Assembly (NCBI RefSeq): GCF_000150955.2
Contig: NC_011676.1
Coordinates: 640,419 to 704,418, forward strand
DNA length: 64,000 nucleotides
Origin: Phaeodactylum tricornutum CCAP 1055/1
Taxonomy: Eukaryota > Bacillariophyta > Bacillariophyceae > Surirellales > Neidiaceae
Direction: 5' to 3'
In this document: piece by piece, positions 1-9,557 of the stretch
Layout of the letters: every line of letters starts with the position of its first letter
Numbering within the stretch: position 1 is the stretch's first letter
Notes under the pieces: generated by a model
What the model was told of the DNA's origin: nothing
Seen by the model: the letters and a program-made list of their open reading frames with translations, nothing else
Database searches by the model: none
Position numbers and translations under genes: made by a program

Positions 1-321
1 CACCGTCACGTTATCGTAATTGGCCAAAAGACCAGCAATCACTGGTGCGTGACGATCGAACGATTCTTCGGACAAGACCACGAAGCCAATATGGACGCGA
101 AAGACAACAGCCTCGACTACTTGTCTGACTTTTGAACTATCGCAGAGCACGCAGTGGTTCTGTTGAACTTCCTCTAAGAAGCCAAGTGTCTCGTTTTCTG
201 GCAATCGGCATCGCTGATGACACTTTTGGCTATCCGCTAGGGACCTTGTTGCACCACATCGATTTAGGTAGAATGTACAGACAACGAGTATCCATGACAG
301 AAACGTCGTCTTTTTGGCCAT
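1..321 (-). CDS. Secreted cysteine-containing protein, 5' part only
   Basis: Reading the minus strand from the ATG at 321-319, a frame of 107 codons stays open to the window edge, so the gene continues outside. A TAG stop lies two codons upstream of this ATG, which supports the start. The protein begins MAKKTTFLSWILVVCTFYL, a basic start followed by a hydrophobic stretch typical of a signal peptide, then a segment with paired cysteines (CHQRC, CVLC). I do not recognise the family. The last visible part (VIAGLLANYDNVTV) is compatible with a lumenal enzyme such as a glycosyl- or sulfotransferase, but that is a guess. Confidence 0.6.
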   Translation of the reverse strand, partial: MAKKTTFLSWILVVCTFYLNRCGATRSLADSQKCHQRCRLPENETLGFLEEVQQNHCVLCDSSKVRQVVEAVVFRVHIGFVVLSEESFDRHAPVIAGLLANYDNVTV

Positions 322-786
322 GGCCTACACCGTTGAACACTCTCTCGATACCAGCTCTAATCGAAATGATCTTTTGTGGCTTGTTTCTCTGGAATTCAAC
401 AAGCTTCGCTCACAGTCAATCTCTATATCATCCCTACGCTCACAATTGTCATAAATAAGAGCAGATTCAGAGTACTTTGACAACTGGACAAACAAAAGAC
501 CCGGAGTCTATTCTTTTATCATGTATGACTTTGATCTATCTTTGCTAACCTACATATATACCACCAGACACCTATTGTAGGTGACAAAGTAACCGAGCAT
601 TCCTCTGAGTTTTCGTTGAGACAGAAATTCTACAAGCCTAACGATTTAGAACCTCTTAGTTGGCGTTAGGTCGAAAGTCGCGAACTTCGCCAGGAAGTGG
701 ATATGGCCGTTACAGATCGTCTCCTTGTAATCCCAGATTGAGCCCCATTACTTTTGAAAGGTGATCGTTGCGCAATGCAAATATCG
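322..786. other. Intergenic, no gene seen
   Basis: No frame with convincing protein character. The only notable item is an exact TCACAGTCA at 410-418 on the plus strand, a copy of the motif found before many genes in this window, here with no plus-strand gene close downstream. Confidence 0.6.
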
Positions 787-1296
787 TCAATTGGATTCCC
801 TGTCGTCCTTCAAGATATTCATCCCATGAGTCTTTTGCTCGGCCCGAGCCACAAGTCCCAGCGAAGCTAAGGTGCCAATCGCTGTTATTGCAACTGCCAT
901 CAATGTCCCTCCGACAAGGACAGGAAAAGACCCCTTTTGAATCGCTTCTACGACATTGAGATACCGACGAGTGGCAAAGCCAAGTAAGAAGGTACCATTT
1001 AGCAATAATACGAGACAGGCCGGGACAATCTCGGCTTGCGGCGTTGGACGATCGTGGTATGCGCCAAAGAGCGCCGATCCGGCGCCGACGAAACCTAATC
1101 CCGTCCGGGCCCAGGCCAGAAAGGTCCGTTCCGCCGCCAGAATGTCGCGTGCGATCGAGCCCGAGTTCTTCACAGTGATCGGCCGAAAAATTGAATTCGA
1201 AGTGTTGCATGAGGAGGAGAACGTAGTGCGACGAAGGATTATAAAGCCTTGGTTTCTCGTTTGGCAAAGACGTGGGAGAGTACGGCTGTGAATCAT
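787..1296 (-). CDS. DUF202 family membrane protein
   Basis: A 169-residue protein starting at the ATG at 1296-1294; the frame extends a few codons upstream but without an ATG. The N-terminus is rich in Arg, Ser and Thr with no acidic residues, like a mitochondrial presequence. The core has the DUF202 signature AAERTFLAWARTGLG followed by three hydrophobic segments, near residues 70-90, 95-115 and 130-150. DUF202 (YidH/VTC1-like) proteins are small three-helix membrane proteins; in fungi a similar domain is the membrane part of the vacuolar transporter chaperone (polyphosphate polymerase) complex. No SPX or polymerase domain is attached here, so a polyphosphate role is only a possibility. A longer overlapping minus-strand frame (710-1498) lacks any domain and is treated as a shadow. 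Confidence 0.8.
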   Translation of the reverse strand: MIHSRTLPRLCQTRNQGFIILRRTTFSSSCNTSNSIFRPITVKNSGSIARDILAAERTFLAWARTGLGFVGAGSALFGAYHDRPTPQAEIVPACLVLLLNGTFLLGFATRRYLNVVEAIQKGSFPVLVGGTLMAVAITAIGTLASLGLVARAEQKTHGMNILKDDRESN

Positions 1297-1798
1297 GATG
1301 CTCAAAATCAATATTCGTCCGCCTGATGATGTGCGAGAAATGAAAAGGTCTCGGAAATGGCGAATCGTTGAGATTCGTGCCCAGAAAGCAGAGGTTGGGA
1401 TTGGACAATTGACTTTGAGCGACTTTCCGCCATTTTCGAATGGATTGCAACTCTACAGGCCAGGAAGTGTAATTGGATAGCACCAAGACAAGAGACAACT
1501 ACTTTGGTTTACTGTTTGTAGGTTTGGCTCGACTTGCAACGTTGGTTGTTGACGAAGCAATTAACAGTATTGACAGAGAAGGGAACATCTAAAGTACCCG
1601 GCATGAGTTCTTTTTCGACATGCTATGGATGCGTTTCCGACATCTCCATATACATACATCATTGTCACTCTACGACTTATTGACTGTGAACACATTATCG
1701 CGTCGCTTTCAAGCAGATATCAGGACCAAGCCCGAAATTTCCGAATAAAAAAGGGGACAGTGTCTACCAAACTCCAGTCGCCATAGAAGCAATAAAAC
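1297..1798. other. Divergent intergenic region
   Basis: Lies between the DUF202 gene (leftward) and the ankyrin/J-domain gene (rightward), so it should hold both promoters. It contains TGACTGTGA at 1681-1689, the reverse complement of the recurrent TCACAGTCA motif, pointing toward the DUF202 gene. No coding frame is supported. Confidence 0.5.
1681..1689 (-). promoter_or_regulatory. Initiator-like motif TCACAGTCA
   Basis: Exact copy on the minus strand, about 385 nt upstream of the DUF202 start codon. Its role as transcription start element is inferred only from repeated occurrence upstream of genes in this window. Confidence 0.35.
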
Positions 1799-3148
1799 AT
1801 GAGAATTAAATGCTCTACTGACGGTGCACATGCTATTTTAGAAGCCGCTGCGGACGGAAATTTGGACTTTCTGGCGCAGGTCTCCGATGCTGATCTGCAT
1901 CAGGCTCGGTGTTTGTCGGGGTGTACCGCCTTACACTGGGCGGCTGGCTGCAACCAGGTCGACACAGTCCGTGCTCTGATCCAACATCGACTCTTGGATG
2001 TAGATGTGGCCGCATCTCGCAAGGCCCGGGGGCGAACTCCTTTACACTACGCATGTCGGAACGGCTGCCGTGTCGTTGTCAAGCTCTTGATAGAAACCTT
2101 CGGGGCCGACCCCAACGTCAAAGCCAAGCACGGTGTAACACCATTTCAACTGGCTGTTTGGCGGAACAACGCCGACATTTGTAGATATCTTGTCAGCAGT
2201 CACGATGTCGACCCTTCTCAAGTAAACAATTTTGATTGTGGGGCAATGCATTGGCTAGGAATTGCTCCTATAGATCGCGCAGGATCGGATGAGGACGGCA
2301 TGGCACTGATTCCTTTAGCATCTTGGCTAGTTTCGCAAATAGACCTTAAACTTTACGCTCGGCAACGACAAGGGCACTCCGCCTTGCATAAGGCGGCATG
2401 GGGCGGGCATTTGGCGCTCTGTCGGTACCTGCACGAAGTCCATGCTTTCTGGGACGACACGCCAGACTTGGCCGGCAACTACGCTGCCGATCTTGCCGAT
2501 ATGGCGCAAACGTTGCGCCACGCGAAAGTTGCCACATACTTACGTGAGTCTTGTAGCCGGGAAAGTTCCGAAAGCTGCGCTGTCTTGGGGATCCCCGAAG
2601 GTGAAGCTTCCAATGATGCCCTGATTCGGAGAGTGTATCTTACGGCCGTTAAGGATCATCACCCCGACAAGGGTGGAGATGAGAGCCGATTTCATGCTAT
2701 CCAGAATGCGTATCGTCACTTGTCCATCAATCAAGGTCGAGGTACGCAATCTAATCCAGCTCATTCCCTGCATCTCATGCTCCAAGCGCACCAGGAATCC
2801 TGCAAACCAGTCGAGTCGAAACAAGCTGAAAGTGATGCAAATGGGTATTTCAAAGCGCGTCTGATTGCCGTCTTGCTCGAATATGGTGACCGAGGTCTGG
2901 ATCTCAGCAACCTTAAGAAGAAATGGAATCAAGTATGGCCCGATGTCTCTCTTGAGTCCTACCGCCAAGGACTGAGCAAACGTGATGGTCGATCGATGTC
3001 CAGGTGGATTTTGAGACAGGCTGGCGATGTAGTCGAATTACGTTCCGATGGTATGGGATGCGTACGAGTCTTTCCAAAGCAATGTTCGCAGAGTAGTGTA
3101 CAACAAGTGGCAGCTAGGCTGCAACTATGCAGGGTGAAAGAGAGCTGA
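1799..3148 (+). CDS. Ankyrin-repeat protein with J domain and possible LOTUS-like C-terminus
   Basis: A 449-residue single-exon protein. Residues about 8-235 carry ankyrin repeats, seen in phrases such as GCTALHWAAGCNQVDTVRAL, GRTPLHYACRNGCRVVVKLL and GHSALHKAAWGGHLALCRYL. Residues about 258-310 form a J domain (VLGIPEGEASNDALIRRVYL, then HHPDKGG with the essential HPD), the module that stimulates Hsp70 ATPase. Residues about 346-430 (LIAVLLEYGDRGLDLSNLKK, later RWILRQAGDVVELRSDG) resemble an OST-HTH/LOTUS winged helix used by RNA-binding or Vasa-type helicase partners; that match is by eye and weak. There is no signal peptide, so it is probably a cytosolic or nuclear Hsp70 co-chaperone with protein-binding repeats. 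Its stop is only 24 nt from the stop of the convergent next gene. Confidence 0.85.
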   Translation: MRIKCSTDGAHAILEAAADGNLDFLAQVSDADLHQARCLSGCTALHWAAGCNQVDTVRALIQHRLLDVDVAASRKARGRTPLHYACRNGCRVVVKLLIETFGADPNVKAKHGVTPFQLAVWRNNADICRYLVSSHDVDPSQVNNFDCGAMHWLGIAPIDRAGSDEDGMALIPLASWLVSQIDLKLYARQRQGHSALHKAAWGGHLALCRYLHEVHAFWDDTPDLAGNYAADLADMAQTLRHAKVATYLRESCSRESSESCAVLGIPEGEASNDALIRRVYLTAVKDHHPDKGGDESRFHAIQNAYRHLSINQGRGTQSNPAHSLHLMLQAHQESCKPVESKQAESDANGYFKARLIAVLLEYGDRGLDLSNLKKKWNQVWPDVSLESYRQGLSKRDGRSMSRWILRQAGDVVELRSDGMGCVRVFPKQCSQSSVQQVAARLQLCRVKES

Positions 3149-3172
3149 GGGGGAAACCATGTCGTTGTCAAT

Positions 3173-6100
3173 TTACGACGCAAACTCTACTGCTTTTCGG
3201 ACATCCTCCACGAGTCTTTCGGCTCCTTGGCTGTCGTGGCACAAGAGCCTCCAATTTCGAAAGCGTTGCAACCGGGTGAGAGGTTGAATCACAATAGTAA
3301 TAGAGTTTGGATCAGCATCGGCTGCCTGGACCTTATCAATCAGTGATAGGGAAGCCGAATCCACAAGACGATATGTAGGCTCCCCAAGAGTACGCGACCC
3401 TGCATCGATGGACTCAGATCCGTCGCCAAGGTAGTCTTCGTCCAAAAGATATATCTTCGCGTCAGTTACAATACAAACTCGTTTTACAGTCCCACGCTCG
3501 CCGTGTTTCCAGCGCTGCTGTAAGATCTGGTAGTGCAGAATTGTATCGATGACGTCCGGGGCCACTGCCACTCCGACAGCGTCAAGCACGTATCGATCGT
3601 CATTCTCAATAGTAACTGCGTTATCTGACGCGATCAATCCGGAAATACTTGTCGCTTTGTCTCCTGCATATTGCTGCAGTTCCTTGAGCAAATTCACTGT
3701 TTGGGTCTTGTTGGATATGAGTAGAATGTAAGTGAAATCATCTTCATTTACCGACGTCAGATCGCGAAATCGCAGTGTTAAGCGCTGGAAGCCAAAACCA
3801 ATTGCAATAGATCGAAGCTGCGAAAGCGGGTGCCGGGCCATAGAGTGTGGAAACTTTGCATCTGAAAATCTAGCACGCTCGGGTATGGGAATAGGAAAGG
3901 TCTTCTTCTGTTCCACAGCTTTTGCGCTGACCTTATCATGATCGGAAAGTAAGTAAAAAGCTTCGTTCGACAAACAAAGTAGAACATTCCGGGATTCAGC
4001 AACAGTCTCAGGCTTCAAGTGCGATGAGCCAGCTGCCGACCAGAGTAGCTCTCCGTGAAAACCGTACCGGGCTGTACGATTTGGTGTCAATCGCCGAAGT
4101 GCAGGCTTACCACAAGCGACCACCCTTTCTCTCCAGACTCGACGATATTCTTCAAATGTATGTGCTGACATCGATTCACGGTTGGCTGCTTCTCTCAACT
4201 GTCGATCAACTAGCCATAATTGAATACGTGGGAAGCGCTCGAGTACTCCACGCCAGTCTTCTTCTGCGCCCCCAGGCCACGAGGTAGGTGCAGCGGCTTC
4301 ACACATTTTCCCACTCCGCGGCGGAAAAACAAATAATTGAAAATAAAAATCCAGATTGTCGTAAATCAAGAAGTTTTTGCAATGAACCGGACCTTCATAG
4401 GTTGCGTTTCTTTCAGCAAGGACGAATTTGCCAGGATCAGAATTTTTGTTTCTTGTAGGCGTCACGGTGGCGCTGTGGATCGAATTGGTGTCGTCGTGCC
4501 ACAAACTGTCGGGGAATGATGTGACATTTATGACGAGTTGTTCCTCGTTCGACATTTGCACGCATGAAGATGTCTCAGATCTGAGGCTGCGATGCTGGTC
4601 CCAGTTTCCCTCATCTAAGTCGTTCACTATGACAGACCGTGGAGGAGTTGACGCTTCACCATCCACATCAAAGGAAGCCTCCGAAAATGCTTCTGTGGTG
4701 GCTTGTGGAATTGTCAAGTCTTGGTTAGGCGGTTTTCGTTTGATTGGGGAAAGAGACAATCGATTCATTCTATTATGATCTGTTGGTATGCTTTGTTCTG
4801 CAATCAGCGACGGATTCGTCAAGCCAATAACACCGCTTCTCCCATGATTCCTTGTTGACGGACCCTTCGACAGCAGATCACCTCCGAGCTCATCATCAAA
4901 ATCACTGTCCATGTCTATGTTATCATTGAAGACTGACATAGAGAGCAAGTGTGGCGAAGTGTTTTCATTCACATTCGATGGGGTTCCTTTAAGCCCTACG
5001 TACGCACGTACCTCGCTAGAAGAGTCGAAAGCATTAGTGGTTGGCATGCCTTGTCCTTCTTTTATCGTTTCAAGGAAAGTCGTGATTGACTGTGAATCGT
5101 GAGCTTCGGTGTTTTTAGGATATTTCGCGGAAATTTCCTCGTCGGCTGCAGCAGCTTCGTCGCCCTTAACAATATCGATATTGCCACATGCATCTCCTAG
5201 TCTCTCTCCAGGAACTTCACCATCCTTATCGGTACCTACTACAGTCTTCATGCTTGCCTTGAAGAAAGTAGTGCCTCTGCCTCCGTCCGGGTCGACTGGT
5301 ATCGACCCCACCCGATCCGCTGCTCTGAGGTATTCTTCAAACAAAGATGGTTCAATTTTGATGTTATTCTCAACTCCATTTTCGCCAGCTTGCTCACACT
5401 GGTCGTGTGAATGCTTCGTTTCAATCAACGTCACTGACTCGAACTGTGCTTCAGAAATTTCAGACATGGACACAAGGACATCAATAGAAGTGAAATCCAC
5501 AATCGGTGAACATGCGTTGCTTTGATAAGGACGTATTCTGCCCTGCTTCCAATCGACATCCATTCCACGAATTGGAGCATGTCGCCTTTTTGCACTCCGT
5601 TTGATACCTGTTGTAAGCTTCGGCATTGCGAAGCTTGCGACAGTCGCCCTTGACAACGCACCGAAATTCCCGTTTTCTTGCGTCGAGGAAATGTTAGCAT
5701 TTTCGGTGACAAGACCCGTTGCACCTTCAGAGTCTCGATGCGGGCGTGCAACAGCATATGTCGGTGCGAAAGTGCGCTCACGCAAAGCTTTCATTTCCAT
5801 CAAAGATGGGCGCTCTAAGTCAAGGCTAGGCAAAGCCCGCTGTAATTGGCGGAAGGTTGCATTTTGATCCAAATTGGCCAAGCGGCGCTCACAAAACAAG
5901 TCAAACACTCCAATGCGGTACGTGCGCAGCCGCAAGAGTTCAAGTGGATTCCCGCGCAGATGCAAGGTTTGAAGCTCAGGAAGACGCGATAGGCCGCTTA
6001 TACTTGTCAAGTCCTCAAGCTCGTTGTGATCTAGCCACAGACTTTCTAATGAGTAAAGCCGGTCAATGCCCTGTACTGATCTCAAGCGATTGTAGGACAA

Positions 6101-7285
6101 GCGTAGAGTTTGAATATTACCGAGACGATAATGTGCGTTTCGTAAACTTGTAATCCGATTGTGAGATAAATCCAATCGCTGCAGAAATGGCATTCTCCTT
6201 GCGCTAGAGAGAGCTGTTCGTTCCGAGACAATTTCGTTGTGTGAAAGGTTCAACGACTGTAAAGCCGTTAGAGAACCCAATGGTGGCTGGTCGCGTGTCT
6301 GATCTGCTCTTCGTCGTCCCCTCATCCCTGACAATTCATCCAAGCCGCAGAACGATAATTTAGCATGAACTAAGTTGGGGTATATTATTGGGGCTACCAG
6401 CGACGATAGCGGGTCTTCGAAATCGGAACGTGTATTATTTTTCTCAGCCGGTAATAAGAAAGATGGCAGGTCGAAAATACAGCTGCGCTCAACTCTCAAA
6501 ATCTGCAAAGTATTTCGGATACAGTAAAGGTTGACAATTGATGATGGTGGCACCTGAGCAATCAGAAGTACTTTGCATTGGCAAAAAACGCGCATGTCTA
6601 CACGCGGCCTGTGTATCAAAGCATCATAGTATTCCAAAAACGAGCCGGAAGTATCTCCCCGCGGATTGTGGTCACACATGACATGTATCGTATCCTCAGC
6701 CTCCATTGCCTTCTGGTTTCTTCGAGATGGCCAGCGTTCTGATGTCAGACGCACATGCGTAGCACGGGGGAGCAGAAACTTGATCAACGCCAGGCGTCCA
6801 GGCAATGAGCCGCTTAGCAAAGATGAATTTGGCTCAGCCAGACCACCCTCGTTCTGTGCTCCAAAATCAGTATCCGAAAACAATTTTTGGGATAACCAGC
6901 CCACCGCTGAAGCCGGCAATGTCAGTCCGACTGTAGTTGAGGAAGAAGTGGAAGATGGCTCCGGTAGATTCGAAAGGTAGATAAACAAGCTGTCTAGCAA
7001 TTGTTCCACGGCAACGCGCAAGTGCTGTTTCAACTCATCTTCCAAAGACTCCGTTGACTTTTGACGACGAGTCAACTTGGATTTCCAGCCTACTTTCTTC
7101 CATCTTCGAATATCGGAGGTGCTGACTTTGTATGCCTCAGGTGTGGAGTCCGTGGTAAAGGTTGTCAACGCATCGTGTGTACTCATGTTGTTTTCATTTG
7201 AAGAGTCGGCAGATTTTAGATCCAGTGCAACTATTTTCTTTCGATTCTGCGCTTCAGCCCCTGTAGTTGTACTACTATGTTCCAT
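3173..7285 (-). CDS. LRR protein of the STK11-interacting protein (LIP1) type
   Basis: A 1370-residue single-exon protein. Leucine-rich repeats of the SDS22-like kind lie at about residues 260-465 (LTALQSLNLSHNEI, FLQRLDLSHNRITSL, NIQTLRLSYNRLRSV, SLESLWLDHNELEDL, ELQTLHLRGNPLELL). A long acidic, Ser/Thr-rich and probably disordered stretch follows to about residue 990. The C-terminal third (WPGGAEEDWRGVLERFPRIQ, VLLCLSNEAFYLLSDHD, VKRVCIVTDAKIYLLDEDYL) resembles the PH-like C-terminus of animal STK11IP/LIP1. That protein binds the LKB1 kinase and, in animals, sits at lysosomes. LRR plus this C-terminus is the family architecture; the diatom function is inferred. The ATG at 7285 is the first in frame. 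Confidence 0.8.
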   Translation of the reverse strand: MEHSSTTTGAEAQNRKKIVALDLKSADSSNENNMSTHDALTTFTTDSTPEAYKVSTSDIRRWKKVGWKSKLTRRQKSTESLEDELKQHLRVAVEQLLDSLFIYLSNLPEPSSTSSSTTVGLTLPASAVGWLSQKLFSDTDFGAQNEGGLAEPNSSLLSGSLPGRLALIKFLLPRATHVRLTSERWPSRRNQKAMEAEDTIHVMCDHNPRGDTSGSFLEYYDALIHRPRVDMRVFCQCKVLLIAQVPPSSIVNLYCIRNTLQILRVERSCIFDLPSFLLPAEKNNTRSDFEDPLSSLVAPIIYPNLVHAKLSFCGLDELSGMRGRRRADQTRDQPPLGSLTALQSLNLSHNEIVSERTALSSARRMPFLQRLDLSHNRITSLRNAHYRLGNIQTLRLSYNRLRSVQGIDRLYSLESLWLDHNELEDLTSISGLSRLPELQTLHLRGNPLELLRLRTYRIGVFDLFCERRLANLDQNATFRQLQRALPSLDLERPSLMEMKALRERTFAPTYAVARPHRDSEGATGLVTENANISSTQENGNFGALSRATVASFAMPKLTTGIKRSAKRRHAPIRGMDVDWKQGRIRPYQSNACSPIVDFTSIDVLVSMSEISEAQFESVTLIETKHSHDQCEQAGENGVENNIKIEPSLFEEYLRAADRVGSIPVDPDGGRGTTFFKASMKTVVGTDKDGEVPGERLGDACGNIDIVKGDEAAAADEEISAKYPKNTEAHDSQSITTFLETIKEGQGMPTTNAFDSSSEVRAYVGLKGTPSNVNENTSPHLLSMSVFNDNIDMDSDFDDELGGDLLSKGPSTRNHGRSGVIGLTNPSLIAEQSIPTDHNRMNRLSLSPIKRKPPNQDLTIPQATTEAFSEASFDVDGEASTPPRSVIVNDLDEGNWDQHRSLRSETSSCVQMSNEEQLVINVTSFPDSLWHDDTNSIHSATVTPTRNKNSDPGKFVLAERNATYEGPVHCKNFLIYDNLDFYFQLFVFPPRSGKMCEAAAPTSWPGGAEEDWRGVLERFPRIQLWLVDRQLREAANRESMSAHTFEEYRRVWRERVVACGKPALRRLTPNRTARYGFHGELLWSAAGSSHLKPETVAESRNVLLCLSNEAFYLLSDHDKVSAKAVEQKKTFPIPIPERARFSDAKFPHSMARHPLSQLRSIAIGFGFQRLTLRFRDLTSVNEDDFTYILLISNKTQTVNLLKELQQYAGDKATSISGLIASDNAVTIENDDRYVLDAVGVAVAPDVIDTILHYQILQQRWKHGERGTVKRVCIVTDAKIYLLDEDYLGDGSESIDAGSRTLGEPTYRLVDSASLSLIDKVQAADADPNSITIVIQPLTRLQRFRNWRLLCHDSQGAERLVEDVRKAVEFAS

Positions 7286-7760
7286 GTCGGTCAGCTTGAT
7301 GTGAAAACCGCAGACTATTGATGGAATTATTCTTCGTAGTCACTGTCAGTAAGGTGAACGAGTGTAGTATTCTCAAAGAGATTTTATGTTACTTTTTGTG
7401 TTCCGTCTCTCCAAACCACGTTGGAAATCAAAAAATCGAGCGCGGGATTCCCGGAACCGTTTCAAAATATAATGGAAACTGACGATGGGAAAAACTGGTC
7501 GAATTTTCGGCCACGCCACGGTATACACTGGAACTGACTGTGACCAGACTTGCTTTCTATGGCAATTGTAGCCCGCATCAGTAGAAATATACCAATCTCC
7601 AAATGAAGTCAAGTCTAATCACAGTATTCCCTGCAAACACGTGACCTAGAATATAAATCAGGACTATCGGTCTGTTTCTACTGTGCATAGGAATATTTCC
7701 ACTCACATGAAGCGACGCCTTTGCAGTTCTTTGGATGTCCAGCTAATATTAGTACAAACA
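7286..7760. other. Intergenic, upstream of the STK11IP-like gene
   Basis: No supported coding frame. Holds one recurrent-motif copy in the sense direction of the STK11IP-like gene (7535-7543, minus strand) and one in the other direction (7340-7348, plus strand). It also serves as the 3' flank of the next minus-strand gene. Confidence 0.5.
7535..7543 (-). promoter_or_regulatory. Initiator-like motif TCACAGTCA
   Basis: Exact copy on the minus strand about 250 nt upstream of the STK11IP-like start codon, in sense orientation. Confidence 0.4.
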
Positions 7761-8864
7761 TTAGGATGGTGACACAAGTCCGATGGAATCTTCCATTCCC
7801 GGCCGCGTCAAGACTTGCTCGGCTTCGACACAGAAAAAATGCGCCCGCATGTACCGCAACGTCGCTACGGGCAACAAGAAGCCGAAGAGATTGGCACACC
7901 AGTACATGAGGTTCGCGATAGCCAAGACTCGCCCGGCGACACCGACAACTTCGGTAGACAAACTCCAGCTCCACAAATAGCCCAGCCTCACCGCGTTGTA
8001 CGCAACAGGGAGGAAAATCCGAAGAGGAAGGGGTGTCATGATACGGCGACTGATAGCTTCAGACAAGGCTTGACAGCAAAGAAAAAAGAGGGGTCGGGCA
8101 CATGCTTGGGCTGGAGCTAGCTGCCGATCAAGCGCATACTTTACGAGCAACAGCACGGGCCCGAGCAGCCCTACCCAAACCCCAAGTTTGAGCCATCGAT
8201 CATAGTTGACAGAGTAGGTAAAGCGGTGTCCCAGCGGATTAGAAACTAGTGTAGGAACGTGTCCTTGGGGTGGCAAGGCGGGTAACGTAGGAGTGATAGC
8301 GTCTGCTCGCAAGGACTGAGCCATGATATGGAGAATGCCAACGTACCCTGTCAAAAATGTCACCAGCAAGATGTCAAGTGGTCGAATGTATCCCAAACAC
8401 AGTAGTCCCAAAGCCACCATGGCGGGCGTCTTGTCCATTGGTGGTGCCTCTGGTGAGTGAAACGCTTCCTCTTCCTGTGATTTCGCCGCTCTCCGAAGGA
8501 TCCGACGAATTGCCCGTGGCAGGAGTTGGCGCCATTCACGCGGTTTGTGTTCCACTTTGGCCCCAATTTGCTGCAGGGTCCGTCTGACATGGTCTGGTAG
8601 CGTTCCATTGGGAAACGAGTCTTTCAATTTGACGGGAACGCCGTTGCTTGGAGGCCAGATTTCACTGCCCCGTCCGTACAAGTGATTGTGACCGCTGCTC
8701 CTGAGACTGGTTTCTCGCCTGGTCGTCAGGAACCGATGCCGTGTCGTTGTGCCGCAATAAGCGAGCCCCAGAACGCTTCGACTACCCAATACTATGAAAG
8801 CGGAACAAACGAGAGCTGCTACTTGAGCGCTTGGAGCTAAAATCGCCATTGTTGTGGTTTTCAT
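7761..8864 (-). CDS. Predicted plastid multi-pass membrane protein
   Basis: A 367-residue protein from the first in-frame ATG at 8864; the frame extends upstream only through a non-ATG codon. The start (MKTTTMAILAPSAQVAALVC, then an aliphatic run) looks like a signal peptide, and the following Ser/Thr/Arg-rich stretch like a transit peptide, so import into the complex plastid is plausible although the AFAP-type motif is not clear. After a basic helical segment there are five or six hydrophobic spans (MVALGLLCLGYIRPLDILLV, LGVWVGLLGPVLLLV and others). I do not recognise the family with confidence; conserved plant plastid membrane proteins of unknown function are the nearest impression. No catalytic motif is visible. 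Confidence 0.7.
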   Translation of the reverse strand: MKTTTMAILAPSAQVAALVCSAFIVLGSRSVLGLAYCGTTTRHRFLTTRRETSLRSSGHNHLYGRGSEIWPPSNGVPVKLKDSFPNGTLPDHVRRTLQQIGAKVEHKPREWRQLLPRAIRRILRRAAKSQEEEAFHSPEAPPMDKTPAMVALGLLCLGYIRPLDILLVTFLTGYVGILHIMAQSLRADAITPTLPALPPQGHVPTLVSNPLGHRFTYSVNYDRWLKLGVWVGLLGPVLLLVKYALDRQLAPAQACARPLFFLCCQALSEAISRRIMTPLPLRIFLPVAYNAVRLGYLWSWSLSTEVVGVAGRVLAIANLMYWCANLFGFLLPVATLRYMRAHFFCVEAEQVLTRPGMEDSIGLVSPS

Positions 8865-9557
8865 TTCTGCGTATGACAGGGAGTGAAGATCCACATCCCG
8901 AAGCGGTCGAGATTTCCGAGATTTGACAGGGATCCCACAGACGACCGTTGCTGTCTGTCCTCTATCTGTTAATCCTACCGTAGTGGATACGTAGGTCCAT
9001 GTTTACCGTACATTCCATACAGGACGTGATGATACGTAACACAAGATTGAATTACGGGTGCTGTGACATACTACCTATGTCACATCACCATATCCACTAC
9101 GACTGGATTTGCTCATCCACACGGTGCGCTACGGTACTTCTTACCTGTTGCAGTTTTGGGTGTCGTGTCGGAAGTCGAATTTCAGGATTCCATTGTGTTC
9201 TTTTGAACTTAATAATACTTACAGTTAGCTAAAAGTAGGCTTTGCAGTTAGTCTGTGTGTCTCGCCATTGACTGAAAAGCTAATGTGAATCAGCATAGTG
9301 ATAATCGAAAGTATTTACTTAGGGCAGAAGAACTTCACGCTTACGTTAGGTAGAACGTAGAAACACGGCCCAATTCCCCGTCCCTAGTGGATGTATAACT
9401 TGTTTTGACTTTGATACACTCCAATTTTGGTATTGTTGCTGTGATATATAGAGGCTTTGGAAATTTAAAGAACTGTTTCTCGCCATATCCAGTTAAAAGT
9501 AAATTATGCGCTGCTAACTCTACTGACTTCCAACAGACTTTGATGAATCCTCAGAAC
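8865..9557. other. Intergenic, no gene seen
   Basis: Nearly 700 nt between two minus-strand genes. AT-richer than its neighbours, short frames only, no RNA-gene or repeat signal recognised. Confidence 0.6.

Noticed and set aside
710-1498. 262-codon minus-strand frame overlapping the DUF202 gene
   Set aside because: No domain or membrane pattern; the DUF202 signature is in a different frame and explains the region.
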